Positions 18,159 to 27,329 of a stretch of DNA of 64,000 bases are shown here, in pieces (the first letter of the stretch is position 1; every line of letters begins with the position of its first letter). This DNA is from Zoogloea sp. (lineage in GTDB: Bacteria > Pseudomonadota > Gammaproteobacteria > Burkholderiales > Rhodocyclaceae), in contig JADKKC010000022.1 in NCBI GenBank assembly GCA_016720685.1, positions 24,432 through 88,431 on the forward strand. Reading direction: 5' to 3'. The translations under genes and the position numbers were made by a program. The notes below the pieces were generated by a model that saw only the letters and a program-made list of their open reading frames with translations, was not told where the DNA came from and did no database searches.

Positions 18159-18254
18159 ATGAAGATACTTTTTTCCCCTCCGTTCGGCGCTTACCCGTTG
18201 GGTGACTACGCTACGCACCCGCTGGCACAGGGCGCGTCCAACTGCCGCTTCTAA
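18159..18254 (+). CDS. Possible 31-residue small protein
   Basis: A short frame that begins at an ATG with TGGAGAACCGC in front, a good ribosome binding site. It reads MKILFSPPFGAYPLGDY and continues with HPLAQGASNCRF. There is no known family match that I can name, and no membrane segment. It sits in the 160-bp gap between yaaA and the DUF445 gene, with its stop 18 bp before the next ATG. A regulatory leader peptide or a chance frame are both possible. Confidence 0.25.
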   Translation: MKILFSPPFGAYPLGDYATHPLAQGASNCRF

Positions 18255-18272
18255 GTTATAGGGTCAGGAAAA

Positions 18273-19540
18273 ATGGCAACACCCGAAAAAGTGGCCGCAC
18301 TGGCCCGCATGAAACTCATCGCCACGGTTTTGTTCGTGGCCGTGACCGTCCTCTTCGTCGTTGCCCGGCTTGAAGGCTGGCCCTGGGTGGCGGCCTTTGC
18401 CGAGGCGGCGATGATCGGCGCGCTGGCCGACTGGTTTGCGGTGGTCGCGCTGTTCCGGCGCCCCCTCGGCCTGCCGATTCCGCACACGGCGATCCTGCCG
18501 CGCAACAAGGCAAGGCTGGCCGACAACCTGGCGATCTTCATCCGCGATCGCTTTCTCGACACCCAGTCGCTTGTTGCCCGCCTGCGCGCGGCCCAGCCTG
18601 CCGACCGCATCGCGGCCTGGCTGCAGGACGAGAATAATGCCCGCCTGCTGGCCGACCGGCTCGCCGTGCTGCTGGCCGAATCCCTCGATTTCATGGATGA
18701 CAAGCGGGTTCGGCGGCTCGTCCTCCACGCCCTGCGGCGGCGTGCCGGCACGCTCGATCTGGCCGGTGGCGTGGGCCGCATCATGGACGTGCTTACCGAG
18801 GACGGCCGCCACCAGGCCCTGCTGGACGAAGGCCTACGCAAGCTCGCCGCGTGGCTTGACGACCCACCGTGAAGGAAGGTTTTGCCGGCATGATCGTGGA
18901 CGTGGCGAGCAAGGAATATCCCAAGGTCGTTTCCATGCTGGGCCTCGTCGGCATCAACCCGGCCGAGCTGGGCGAGAAGGTTTCGGTGGGCATCGTGGCC
19001 GGCGTCAATGGCCTGCTCGACGAGGTGGCCCGCGACCCGCAGCACCCGCGCCGCGCCGCCTTCAACGAACTGGTTGCCGGCTACATCGAACGCCTCAAGC
19101 ACGACGAGGCCTTCCGGCTGCGCATCGAGCAGGTCAAGCGCGATTTCCTCGCCCACCCCGGCGTTGCGGCCTACCTGCACGAGTTGTGGGACGAACTGCG
19201 CGACTGGCTCGCCCGCGACATGGGCCGCCCTGATTCCCGTGTGCGCCGCAAGATCGCGTCGGCCGCCGCGGCCATTGGCGTCAGCATGGCCGGCAACCCG
19301 GCCCTGCGCGATTCGGTCAATGAGCACATCGAGCACACCGTCGAAAGCCTTGCCCCCGAACTGCGCGACGGACTCTCGCGCCACATTGCCAGCACCATGC
19401 GCGCCTGGAACGACGAAGACCTCGTGCGCGAGATCGAACACAGCGTTGGCCGCGACCTGCAGTTCATCCGCTTGAACGGCACCGTCGTAGGCGGCCTTAT
19501 CGGCGTGGCGCTCTACGCCGTGACCCACCTCATCACCTGA
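18273..19540 (+). CDS. DUF445 family membrane protein, split by a frameshift
   Basis: Two adjacent frames encode the two parts of one DUF445 protein. The first (18273-18872, 199 aa) has a membrane helix and the family stretch EAAMIGALADWFAVVALFR; the second (from GTG 18869 to 19540) ends in a C-terminal helix LIGVALYAV. Adding one C to the CCC at 18863-18865 joins them as DDPTVKEGFAG, giving about 422 residues, the family length. DUF445 (YjiN-like) proteins are inner-membrane proteins of unknown function. A good ribosome site (CAGGAAAA) precedes ATG 18273. Sequencing error and real frameshift cannot be told apart here. Confidence 0.8.
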
Positions 19541-19546
19541 TTTGCC

Positions 19547-20689
19547 ATGACCCTCCGCATCAGCAGCAACTTCGACTCCGGCGCCATCGAGGTGCTCTCC
19601 ATCGACAAGCCCGACGACATCCGCCTGCGCCTGCGGGCCGACCAGGGCGTGGGCGGCGACGCGGCCTTTCGCCAGTGGTTCCACTTCCGCCTTCACGGCG
19701 CGGCGGGGCAGGCCGTGCGGCTGGTCTTCGAGAACGCCGCCGAGGCCGCCTATCCGGACGGATGGCCGGGCTACCGCTGCGCGGCTTCGTACGATCGCCG
19801 CAACTGGTTCCGCATCGGCGAAACCCGCTTTGAAAACGGCCAGCTGATCGTCGAACACACGCCCGAGCGCAACAGCATCTATTACGCCTACTTCGAGCCG
19901 TACTCCCACGAGCGCCACCTCGATCTGCTCGGCCGCGTGGAAATGTCGCCTTACGCCAGCGTCAGCAATCTCGGTGCCACCGTGGACGGGCGTGATCTCG
20001 ATCTCGTCACCATCGGCCGCCCCATGCCCGGCAAGCTGCCGATCTGGATCATTGCGCGCCAGCATCCGGGCGAGAGCATGGCCGAATGGTTTGTCGAAGG
20101 GCTGCTCGAACGCCTGCTCGACGGCGCCGATCCGGTAGCCCGCCGCATCCGCGAAAAAGCCGTGCTCTACCTTGTGCCCAACATGAACCCGGACGGCGCC
20201 ATCCGCGGCAACCTGCGCACCAACGCCGCAGGAGCCAACCTCAACCGCGAATGGCGCGAGCCCACGCTGGCCCGCAGCCCCGAAGTGCTGCTGGTGAGGC
20301 AGGCCATGGAGGAGAGCGGGGTCGATCTCTTTCTCGACATCCACGGCGACGAAGCACTGCCCTACGTGTTCTTTTCCACGGCCGAGGAAGTGCCCGGTTT
20401 TTCGGATGCGCAGCGCGCCCGCCAGGCCCGTTTCGTCGAGGTCTTCCAGGCCGCCAGCCCGGACTTCCAGACCGAGCATGGTTATCTCTCCGGCCGCTTC
20501 AAGGATGAACTCCTGACCCTCGCCTCCAAATGGGTGGCGCACCGCTTTGGCTGTGTTTCGATCACGCTGGAAATGCCCTTCAAGGACAACGCCAATCTGC
20601 CCGACGGCCTCACCGGCTGGAACGGCGAGCGCAGCAAGCGCCTTGGCGCAGCCATGCTCAATCCCATCCTGGCGCACCTCGCCGATTGA
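19547..20689 (+). CDS. M14 family cytosolic carboxypeptidase-like protein
   Basis: A 380-residue zinc carboxypeptidase of the cytosolic (CCP/AGBL-like) type. An N-terminal beta domain (about 1-125) precedes the M14 domain. Zinc ligands are His173 and Glu176 in RQHPGESMAEW and His267 in LFLDIHGDE; the catalytic Glu342 is in TLEMPFKDN. No signal peptide, so it acts in the cytoplasm. The substrate of these bacterial enzymes is unknown. It starts seven bases after the DUF445 stop. Confidence 0.9.
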   Translation: MTLRISSNFDSGAIEVLSIDKPDDIRLRLRADQGVGGDAAFRQWFHFRLHGAAGQAVRLVFENAAEAAYPDGWPGYRCAASYDRRNWFRIGETRFENGQLIVEHTPERNSIYYAYFEPYSHERHLDLLGRVEMSPYASVSNLGATVDGRDLDLVTIGRPMPGKLPIWIIARQHPGESMAEWFVEGLLERLLDGADPVARRIREKAVLYLVPNMNPDGAIRGNLRTNAAGANLNREWREPTLARSPEVLLVRQAMEESGVDLFLDIHGDEALPYVFFSTAEEVPGFSDAQRARQARFVEVFQAASPDFQTEHGYLSGRFKDELLTLASKWVAHRFGCVSITLEMPFKDNANLPDGLTGWNGERSKRLGAAMLNPILAHLAD

Positions 20690-20930
20690 AAAGAGGGCTG
20701 ATTCAGGAAAGGCCTTTGCCGCATCGAGTGCAGCGCGCAATACGGCTAACAGTTTGCAGGCGCTGTCCGTGCGGCTCACTTCCACATCGCGCTCGCCCGC
20801 TTCCATCTTTGAGCGTTTTTCGGCGATTGAAAAAAATCCCGAAATTTCTGAAATTCGTGTCATCCACCGGGCGAAGCCCTGCGTTAAGGCTGTACAGGTG
20901 AGCGATCACCGGTTTTCACAGGAGAAGTCG

Positions 20931-21215
20931 ATGGGCAGTTATTACAACGAGTCCTACGCAGAGTTTCTGGATTCCCTCAAAGCCGCAGGCGTAGTGATCC
21001 GCAACGAGAGTGAAGTGCGTGAGCGGCTGGCTGAATCCCAGCGCTGGAGAACGGCATTCATGACCCTGGCCGCCAACGGTCGTACGCTCGGTATCGAGTT
21101 TTCGGTGGCAGGCAAGAGCAGCGATCCGCGTGCCGTGCAGCGTGTGCTTGCCGAGCATGCCTTCCCCGCCGAAAAGGAAGCGGCTTTCATCGCCCAGCTT
21201 ACGGCTGATCGCTGA
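20931..21215 (+). CDS. Small protein of unknown function
   Basis: A 94-residue acidic-to-neutral protein starting with MGSYYNESYAEFLDSLKAAG. A strong ribosome site (CAGGAGAAGTCG) precedes the ATG, and a terminator follows 50 bp after the stop, so it is likely a real monocistronic gene. It is soluble, with predicted helices at both ends around a short strand segment (RTLGIEFSVAG). I do not recognise the family. Confidence 0.7.
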   Translation: MGSYYNESYAEFLDSLKAAGVVIRNESEVRERLAESQRWRTAFMTLAANGRTLGIEFSVAGKSSDPRAVQRVLAEHAFPAEKEAAFIAQLTADR

Positions 21216-21264
21216 GCGGTCACGGGCGGCAGCCCGGCCGGGCCAGACCCGGCAAGTCAAACAA

Positions 21265-21305
21265 AAACCCTACCTCCCGCACTGCGGTCGGTAGGGTTTC
21301 TTTTT
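21265..21305. terminator. Rho-independent terminator
   Basis: A perfect 10-bp stem (AAACCCTACC at 21265-21274 with GGTAGGGTTT at 21290-21299) is followed by C and five T. The A-run on the other side makes it usable from both directions, between the small gene at 20931 and the convergent exbD. Confidence 0.85.
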
Positions 21306-21426
21306 GCTGCGGGCCAGTCGAATGGCACGGGTGTGCTCCATGCCCATCGTCGTCAGGCATGAGCCCGAGGCCGCGTTTGCGCAAATGGCCCGGTGCTTTT
21401 TGGGCTGCAAGGGCTGAAACCGGCCG

Positions 21427-21840
21427 CTACCTGCCCGGTTCCGTCACGAAGGCCACCTTGCCCAACCCGTGCCGGCTGGCTGACGACAGCAGCTGCGCCA
21501 CGTGGTCGTACTCGGCATGGCGATCCACTTGCAGGTGCAGTTCCGGCTGGGGCTGGCGGCTTGCCGCGGTGGCGAGGCGGTCTTCGAGCGCTTCGGAGGG
21601 CAGGGTTTCGCCGTTCCAGCTGAGCGCGCCGTCGGCCTTGATGGCCAGCTGGACTTTCTCCGGCTTGATCTCTAAAGCCTGGCTGCTGGCTTGGGGCAAA
21701 TCCAGCTTTACCGCGTGGTTGATCACCGGCACGGTGATGATGAAGATGATCAGCAGCACCAGCATCACGTCCACCAGCGGCGTCATGTTGATCTCCGACA
21801 TCACCTCGCCGTCGTCGTCCAGATCGGTGTGAAAGCTCAT
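21427..21840 (-). CDS. exbD: Biopolymer transport protein ExbD
   Basis: A 137-residue inner-membrane protein with one helix (about 21-42) that carries the key Asp in NMTPLVDVMLVLLIIF, used for proton-driven coupling, and a periplasmic domain. It forms the energising complex with ExbB and TonB for outer-membrane receptors. The start overlaps the exbB stop by four bases. Order tonB-exbB-exbD on the minus strand, behind a Fur-box-like site. Confidence 0.94.
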   Translation of the reverse strand: MSFHTDLDDDGEVMSEINMTPLVDVMLVLLIIFIITVPVINHAVKLDLPQASSQALEIKPEKVQLAIKADGALSWNGETLPSEALEDRLATAASRQPQPELHLQVDRHAEYDHVAQLLSSASRHGLGKVAFVTEPGR

Positions 21841-22565
21841 CGCGCTTCCTTTCGGGCCGGCAGCGGATGCACGCTGGATGCGGTCTTGCGCACCTTGCCG
21901 CCGGTGACGAGGTAGGCGTGCAGGTCGTGGGCAAAGTGCTTGAGACTGGCCAGGATTTCCTTGTTGCCGCGCACCAGCGCGTTGTAGCCCAGCACCGCCG
22001 GAATCGCCACGGCGAGGCCGGCGGCGGTCATCACCAGCGATTCGCCCACCGGGCCGGCCACCTTGTCGAGGGTGGCCTGGCCGGCTGCGCCGATGCCGAT
22101 CAGCGCGTGGTAGATGCCCCACACGGTGCCGAACAAGCCGATGAAGGGCGCGGTGCTGCCCACCGAGGCGAGGATCGCCATGCCGGATTGCAGGCGGCCG
22201 GTGGTGTCGTCGATGGACTGGCGCAGATTGCTGGTGATCCAGTCATTGAGGCCGAGCACGCCGTGGAGTTCGTCCCGGTGGCTGGTGTGGTGGCTCACTG
22301 CCTCGGTGCCGCGGCTGGCCAGTTCGCGAAACGGATTGTCGGTGCCGGCCGGGGCGAGGGCGGCGAGGCCCGCGTCGAAGCTGGTAGCGTGCCAGAACTG
22401 CTTTGAGCCGGCGCTCATGCGGCGCAGTTGCAGCAGGTTCCAGGCCTTGACGACGATCACCGACCAGGACGCCAGCGACATGAGGATGAGCATGATGGCC
22501 ACGGCGTGGGAGACGCCGTCGCCCTGGGCCCAGATGCGGGCCAGGCTGAAAGTGGAATCGTTCAT
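21837..22565 (-). CDS. exbB: MotA/TolQ/ExbB proton channel protein ExbB
   Basis: A 242-residue protein with three membrane helices (about 20-40, 130-155 and 170-195). The segment VGSTAPFIGLFGTVWGIYHAL is the classic ExbB/TolQ motif, followed by PVGESLVMTAAGLAVAIPAV. It forms the pentameric proton channel around ExbD. It lies 12 bp after the tonB stop. Confidence 0.94.
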   Translation of the reverse strand: MNDSTFSLARIWAQGDGVSHAVAIMLILMSLASWSVIVVKAWNLLQLRRMSAGSKQFWHATSFDAGLAALAPAGTDNPFRELASRGTEAVSHHTSHRDELHGVLGLNDWITSNLRQSIDDTTGRLQSGMAILASVGSTAPFIGLFGTVWGIYHALIGIGAAGQATLDKVAGPVGESLVMTAAGLAVAIPAVLGYNALVRGNKEILASLKHFAHDLHAYLVTGGKVRKTASSVHPLPARKEAR

Positions 22566-22577
22566 GGGCTTTGCCTT

Positions 22578-23341
22578 TCAGGATGCGGAAGTAAGAGTGA
22601 AATCGATGGGTACCTTGACGGCGCCGGCAACCGGCTGATCGCCCTGGCGCGCCGGCACGAAGCGCCAGCTGCGCAGCACGGTTTCGCGGGCGATGTCGTC
22701 GAGCCGCGAAAAACCGCTGCTCCTGGCGATGCTGACCTCGGTGGGCCGGCCGTCGACGCCCACCTGCACGCGCAGCAGCACGCGGCCTTCCTCGCCCATG
22801 CGCTTCGAGGCGCTGGGGTAGGGCGGGGCAGGATTGGCCAGGTAGGCGGCGTCGAAACGCGGTGCCGTGATGGCCACCGGGGCGGCGGGCGCTTCCTTTG
22901 CGGGGGCGCCGTGGCTACCGGGGCCGGGGCGGCTGCGGGGGCGCTGCTTTCAACCGGGTTGGTGGCGATGGCGGCCGAGGTGAGGGTCGGCTTGTCGGCT
23001 GCGCGGGGCTGGGGCGCGGGCCGGGGCTGGGCTTTTGGGGTCGGCGTTTTTTCCCGCACTTCGGGCCTGGCCTTGGGGGCGGGCTGCGGCGCGGGGGCCG
23101 GCGCGTCCGGCGTGATGAGGCTGACCGTGAGATAGGGCTGTGGCGGGGTGATCGGTGCCGGCATCTCGCTCATCCCGACCACCAACGCTGCCAGCAGCGC
23201 AGCGTGCAGCAGCACCGCCACGCCAAGGCCAAGGCCGTTGCGGCGGACGGTGGACGCGGGCGCGGTGCGCGGCATGGCGAGAAACGGAGCCGGCAACGCG
23301 AGGGCGTCGGGCGGCGCGAACGCCAGCGGGGCGGCAGTCAT
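22578..23341 (-). CDS. tonB: Energy transducer TonB, frameshifted
   Basis: The N-terminal part (from ATG 23341, after TGGAGATCGAC) has an anchor helix GVAVLLHAALLAALVVG and a Pro/Ala/Lys-rich linker. The C-terminal domain is in another frame and ends at 22578 with YPSASKRMGEEGRVLLRVQV and RSWRFVPARQ, typical TonB_C blocks. The frames meet at a run of five C (22902-22906 on the plus strand); one more C would join them as APPAKEAPAAP, about 254 residues. As read, the product would lack a working C-terminal domain, which would disable the energy link. Confidence 0.85.
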
Positions 23342-23488
23342 GTCGATCTCCAGAAAAGGACGTTTCCTGGCTGGCTTGCGACATGCCGACGGGCAGTGCT
23401 GGCTGGCTGGGGTTTGCGATTGCGTGTTCGCGTGATGGGCGGACACGGCGCTGATTCAGGCCTTGGTTCAGGCGTGAATCAGATTAAC

Positions 23489-23512
23489 GCAAATAAGAAT
23501 GATTCGCATTTT
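23489..23512. promoter_or_regulatory. Fur-box-like operator upstream of tonB
   Basis: The stretch AATAAGAATGATTCGCATTT contains the AATGATT core and near-palindromic ends of a ferric uptake regulator site. It lies 150 bp upstream of the tonB start, so iron control of tonB-exbB-exbD is likely. The rest of the 408-bp gap (23342-23749) shows only this site and the terminator at its right end. Confidence 0.6.
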
Positions 23513-23702
23513 ATGGATGAAGTCCGGGAAGGTCAAGCGAAGGCGGGCCGTTCCGGCGGGAAAAATGGGAAGGGAAAAGAGAAAAGGGCCGTGGTTTCAG
23601 CCTGGCTGAGGCCGGGAAGCCTTCTCAAAGGACGACCTGCAGCCAAGTTCACTGCACCCACCGGCTGGATGCTGGCCCGTGCAGAAACTGCCGTGTCGTT
23701 TC

Positions 23703-23740
23703 AAAACCCGCAACAAGCCATGCCGGATTGTTGCGGGTTT
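23703..23740 (-). terminator. Terminator of the TPR gene
   Basis: A 12-bp perfect stem (AAACCCGCAACA at 23704-23715 with TGTTGCGGGTTT at 23729-23740) with a 13-base loop. Read leftward it continues with TTTTG, so it ends the minus-strand gene at 23750. Confidence 0.75.
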
Positions 23741-23749
23741 GTCGTCAGG

Positions 23750-24703
23750 TCAGGCCCCCAGCGCTTCGCGCAGTTCGCGCACCTGGCCGATGCCGTCGAG
23801 GTCGCGCAGGGTGGTGAAGGCGTCTTCGGCGGTGTTGAGGGTTTCGAGGGCTTCGTCGCGCAGGCCGCCCATGGCAAGCACCTGGACAAGCAGCAGGCCG
23901 ATGCCGCCGATGGCGTCGGGCTGGCCGTACTGGCAGCTCAGGTGGAAAGCTTCGGCGAGCTCTTCGTAGATCTGCTGCAGGTTGCCGCTTTCGTGTTCGC
24001 CACGGGCGAGGCGGATGTTGGCCATGGAGTAGCGGATGTGGGCCAGGCCTTCGTGATCGCCCAGGGCGGTGACGGCCGGCAGGCGCTCGGTTTGCATGGC
24101 CATGGCTTCGTCGAGCTTGCCCTGGGCAAACAAGACGTCGGCGATGCGGCCCTGGGTGATGGCTTTTTCGCGGTTGTCGTCGAGGCGCTCGAACACGGTC
24201 AGCACTTCCTTGCCCAGGATCTCGAGGGCTTCGTCGAGCTTGTTTTCGGCCAGCAGGTTTTCGGCAAAGCCACGTCGGGCAACGGCGCCGGTGGCCGCTT
24301 CGATGTCTTCGGCCGAGGCTTCGCCACGTACGCGGACAATCTCGAAGGGACGCGCCGGATCGGCGGCGATGAAGCCCTGCACGTCGGCGAGGAGTTCCCA
24401 CGGGCAGGCGAGGAGGGCGGCGGCGAGGGGTTCGTCCGGGTTGGCGGCACGAATCTCGAGGCGCTGCGGGCCTTCGCTGCGGGCCCAGGTGCTGATCCAG
24501 GTCGGGATGTTGAGCCAGGCGAAGATTTCGCGGCCGATGGCGAGCAGCGCGTCGTCGTTGTTGGCACGGGCGGCCTCCCGGCAGCGGACGGTCCAGGCCT
24601 GCAGGCGGCGCAGGGCGTCGGCGCTGTCGAGCCGCAGTTCGTCGGGGGCGCCGTCGAGGTGGCAGTAGAGGTCGGTGGCGGTGGGCTCGATGATGGCGTG
24701 CAT
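23750..24703 (-). CDS. TPR protein with CHAT-like N-terminus
   Basis: A 317-residue soluble protein. The first part (about 1-125) contains PLAAALLACPWELLADVQGF, which resembles the start of CHAT protease-like domains in large TPR-CHAT proteins. The catalytic His/Cys half of CHAT is absent. From about 135 on, four or so TPR-like repeats follow, with DNREKAITQGRIADVLFAQG typical of such proteins. It could be a shortened form left by an internal loss or a stand-alone regulator. It lies divergent to the TonB receptor gene, 171 bp apart. Confidence 0.6.
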   Translation of the reverse strand: MHAIIEPTATDLYCHLDGAPDELRLDSADALRRLQAWTVRCREAARANNDDALLAIGREIFAWLNIPTWISTWARSEGPQRLEIRAANPDEPLAAALLACPWELLADVQGFIAADPARPFEIVRVRGEASAEDIEAATGAVARRGFAENLLAENKLDEALEILGKEVLTVFERLDDNREKAITQGRIADVLFAQGKLDEAMAMQTERLPAVTALGDHEGLAHIRYSMANIRLARGEHESGNLQQIYEELAEAFHLSCQYGQPDAIGGIGLLLVQVLAMGGLRDEALETLNTAEDAFTTLRDLDGIGQVRELREALGA

Positions 24704-24874
24704 GGCGTTTCGTCCGGTCGGCGGAGCGGGAAGGGGAAGGGGCGTCGATCATACCGGGCGAGCCCGGAAGGGACCAAGCCGCTGCGCCCGTTGCGGGTCG
24801 GGAGTTTCTCCCATGGTGTGCCGGGCAGCGCGCCGGTAGTCTCTGCAAAAAATACGATAACGGAGACTTCGATC

Positions 24875-27316
24875 ATGCTGCACCCAACCCGTCCGCTGCC
24901 GCCCCTTCACCCGCTGGTTTCGGCGCTTGCCCTGTGTTTTGCGCTGCCTGCCCAGGCCGTCGACGAGCCTGCAACCGTCGCTCCGACGGTCACGGTGATC
25001 GGCCAGACGCCGTTGCCGGGGCTGGAGCTGCCCCTTGGGCAGATTGCCGCACCGGTGCAGTCGGCCACGGCCGGGGATATCGATGGCAGCGGCGCGCTGG
25101 ATGTGTCGGCCTTCATGAACCGCCGGCTGGGTGGCGTGCATGTGAACGAGGTGCAGGGCAACCCTTTCCAGATGGACGTGAATTACCGCGGCTACACGGC
25201 CTCGCCGCTGCTGGGCACGCCCCAGGGCCTGTCGGTGTATTTCGACGGCGTGCGCATCAACCAGCCGTTTGGCGACGTGGTGAGCTGGGATCTGATTCCG
25301 AAGGCGGCGATCGCCTCAATGAACCTGATGCCCGGCTCCAACCCGCTGTTCGGCCTCAACACCCTGGGCGGCGCGCTGGCCATCCAGACCAAGGAAGGGC
25401 GCAGCCATCCGGGGAGTTCGGTGCAGGTGACGGGCGGCTCGAACAGCCGCCGTTCGCTGGAGCTGGAGCACGGCGGTTTCAACGACAAGGGGCTGGAATG
25501 GTTCGTGGCCGGCAACCTGTTTCGCGACAGCGGCTGGCGCACCAACTCGCCCTCCGACGTGCGCCAGTTTTTTGGCAAGCTAGGCTGGCAGGACGCCCGC
25601 ACCGACCTGGACCTGACGCTGGCCTACGCCGACAACAGGCTCAATGGCAACGGCCTTCAGGAGCGCCGTCTGCTGGCCCGCGACTACAGCAGCATCTATA
25701 CCCAGCCGGACATCACGCAGAACCGCTCGCTTTTTGTGAACCTCACCGGCAAGCACAGCCTGAGCGACGCGCTGATGATTTCCGGCAACGTCTATTACCG
25801 CAAGATCAACACGGCCACCCACAACGGCGACCTGAACGAGGCTTCGCTCGAACAGAACGTTTACCTGCCCGGCGAAACCGCTGCCGGCACGCCGTTTCCG
25901 TCGGCGGCCTGCATCGCCAACGCCCTGGCGGCCGACCAGCCCAACGAGAAGTGCACCGGCCTCATCAACCGCAGCCGCAGCAGCCAGGAAAACCTGGGCT
26001 TTTCCGGCCAGGCGAGTTTTTCCGGCGAGCTGGCCGGGCGCAAGAACCTCTTCATAGCCGGCGCCGGCTATGACCAGAGCCAGATCCACTTTCAGCAGTC
26101 CGGTCAGTACGGCTACATCAATGCTGACCGCAGCGTGACCCCGGTGGCGGCCTGGGCGGATGGCTCCCAGAGCGCCGATCCCGGTGAAACCAGCCTCGAC
26201 TCACGGGTGAGCCTTGGCGGCCGCACCCGCACCTGGAGCCTTTTTGCCACCGACACGCTGTCGCTCAGCGAGCGCTGGCACGCCACCCTTTCCGGTCGCT
26301 ATAACCGCAGCACGGTGAGCAATCGCGACCAGCTCAATCCCGGCGGCGGGGCCGATTCGCTCGACGGCGATCACCGCTTCCAGCGCTTCAACCCGGCCGT
26401 CGGCCTTACCTACACGCCGTCCCGCGCCTGGAATGCCTACGCCGGTTACAGCGAAGGCAGCCGCACCCCCACGGCCATCGAGCTTGGCTGCGCCAACCCG
26501 GACAACCCCTGCAAGCTGCCCAACGCCATGGCCGGCGATCCGCCGCTCAAGCAGGTTGTGACCAAGACCTGGGACTTCGGCCTGCGCGGCCAGGCGAGCA
26601 GCGTGACCCGCTGGAACCTGGGCCTGTTCCGCGCCGAGAACCACGACGACATTCTTTTTGTGGCGGATGACCAGCTTGGCTACGGCTATTTCAAGAACTT
26701 CGGCAAGACCCGCCGGCAGGGCGTGGAGGCCGGTGCCAGCACCGCCATCGGGGCCCTCAGCCTGGCGCTCAACTACACGTTCATCGACGCGACCTATCGC
26801 TCGGTCGAGAGCGTGGGCGGGGCCGGCAACAGCACCAACAGCGCCGGCGCCGGCCTAGAGGGCAGCATCGCGATCCACCCGGGCAACCGTATTCCGCTGA
26901 TTCCGCGCCACCTCGTCAAGGCCTCGGCCGACTACCGCCTCACGCCGGCGCTGTCACTGGGTGCCGACATGATCGCGGTGTCCGGCGCCTTTGCCCGCGG
27001 CAACGAGAACAACCAGCACCAGGCCGACGGCAGCACCTACCTGGGCCCGGGCCGCTCCGCGGGCTACGCGCTGATGAACCTCGGTGCGCGCTACGACATG
27101 AGCCGCGGGCTGCAGCTTTTCGGGCAGATCAACAACCTGTTCGACCGCCAGTACGCAAGCGCGGCGCAACTCGGCTCGACGGCCTTTTCGGCCGGCGGCA
27201 GCGTGGTGACACGGCCTTTCGGGCAGGTGGGAGGCGATTATCCGCAGGTCGGCTCGACCTTCTACGCACCGGGCGCGCCGCGTACCTTCTGGGTGGGCCT
27301 GCGCTACAGCCTGTGA
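24875..27316 (+). CDS. TonB-dependent outer membrane receptor
   Basis: An 813-residue receptor: signal peptide (ending LPAQA), a likely TonB box (PTVTVIGQT), a plug domain (about 50-175, with YFDGVRINQPFGD and GLNTLGGALAIQTKEG), and a 22-strand barrel that ends in FWVGLRYSL with a terminal aromatic/Leu pattern. No siderophore-specific motif is visible; the substrate is unknown. The ATG follows AACGGAGACTTC. Two signalling genes follow on the same strand (gap 13 bp), which suggests that uptake and regulation belong together. Confidence 0.93.
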   Translation: MLHPTRPLPPLHPLVSALALCFALPAQAVDEPATVAPTVTVIGQTPLPGLELPLGQIAAPVQSATAGDIDGSGALDVSAFMNRRLGGVHVNEVQGNPFQMDVNYRGYTASPLLGTPQGLSVYFDGVRINQPFGDVVSWDLIPKAAIASMNLMPGSNPLFGLNTLGGALAIQTKEGRSHPGSSVQVTGGSNSRRSLELEHGGFNDKGLEWFVAGNLFRDSGWRTNSPSDVRQFFGKLGWQDARTDLDLTLAYADNRLNGNGLQERRLLARDYSSIYTQPDITQNRSLFVNLTGKHSLSDALMISGNVYYRKINTATHNGDLNEASLEQNVYLPGETAAGTPFPSAACIANALAADQPNEKCTGLINRSRSSQENLGFSGQASFSGELAGRKNLFIAGAGYDQSQIHFQQSGQYGYINADRSVTPVAAWADGSQSADPGETSLDSRVSLGGRTRTWSLFATDTLSLSERWHATLSGRYNRSTVSNRDQLNPGGGADSLDGDHRFQRFNPAVGLTYTPSRAWNAYAGYSEGSRTPTAIELGCANPDNPCKLPNAMAGDPPLKQVVTKTWDFGLRGQASSVTRWNLGLFRAENHDDILFVADDQLGYGYFKNFGKTRRQGVEAGASTAIGALSLALNYTFIDATYRSVESVGGAGNSTNSAGAGLEGSIAIHPGNRIPLIPRHLVKASADYRLTPALSLGADMIAVSGAFARGNENNQHQADGSTYLGPGRSAGYALMNLGARYDMSRGLQLFGQINNLFDRQYASAAQLGSTAFSAGGSVVTRPFGQVGGDYPQVGSTFYAPGAPRTFWVGLRYSL

Positions 27317-27329
27317 GCGGAGGGCGAGC

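Noticed and set aside
18251..20863. 870-residue minus-strand frame over DUF445 and the carboxypeptidase
   Set aside because: Antisense shadow. The plus-strand proteins have clear motifs.
20703..20863. Minus-strand stretch reading KRSKMEAGERDVEV, reminiscent of an Xre antitoxin helix
   Set aside because: No first HTH helices, no toxin nearby and no ribosome site. The likeness is too short to support a gene.
22898..24874. In-frame extension of the TonB receptor by 659 residues
   Set aside because: The receptor has a proper ribosome site, ATG and signal peptide at 24875. The extension is antisense to tonB and the TPR gene.
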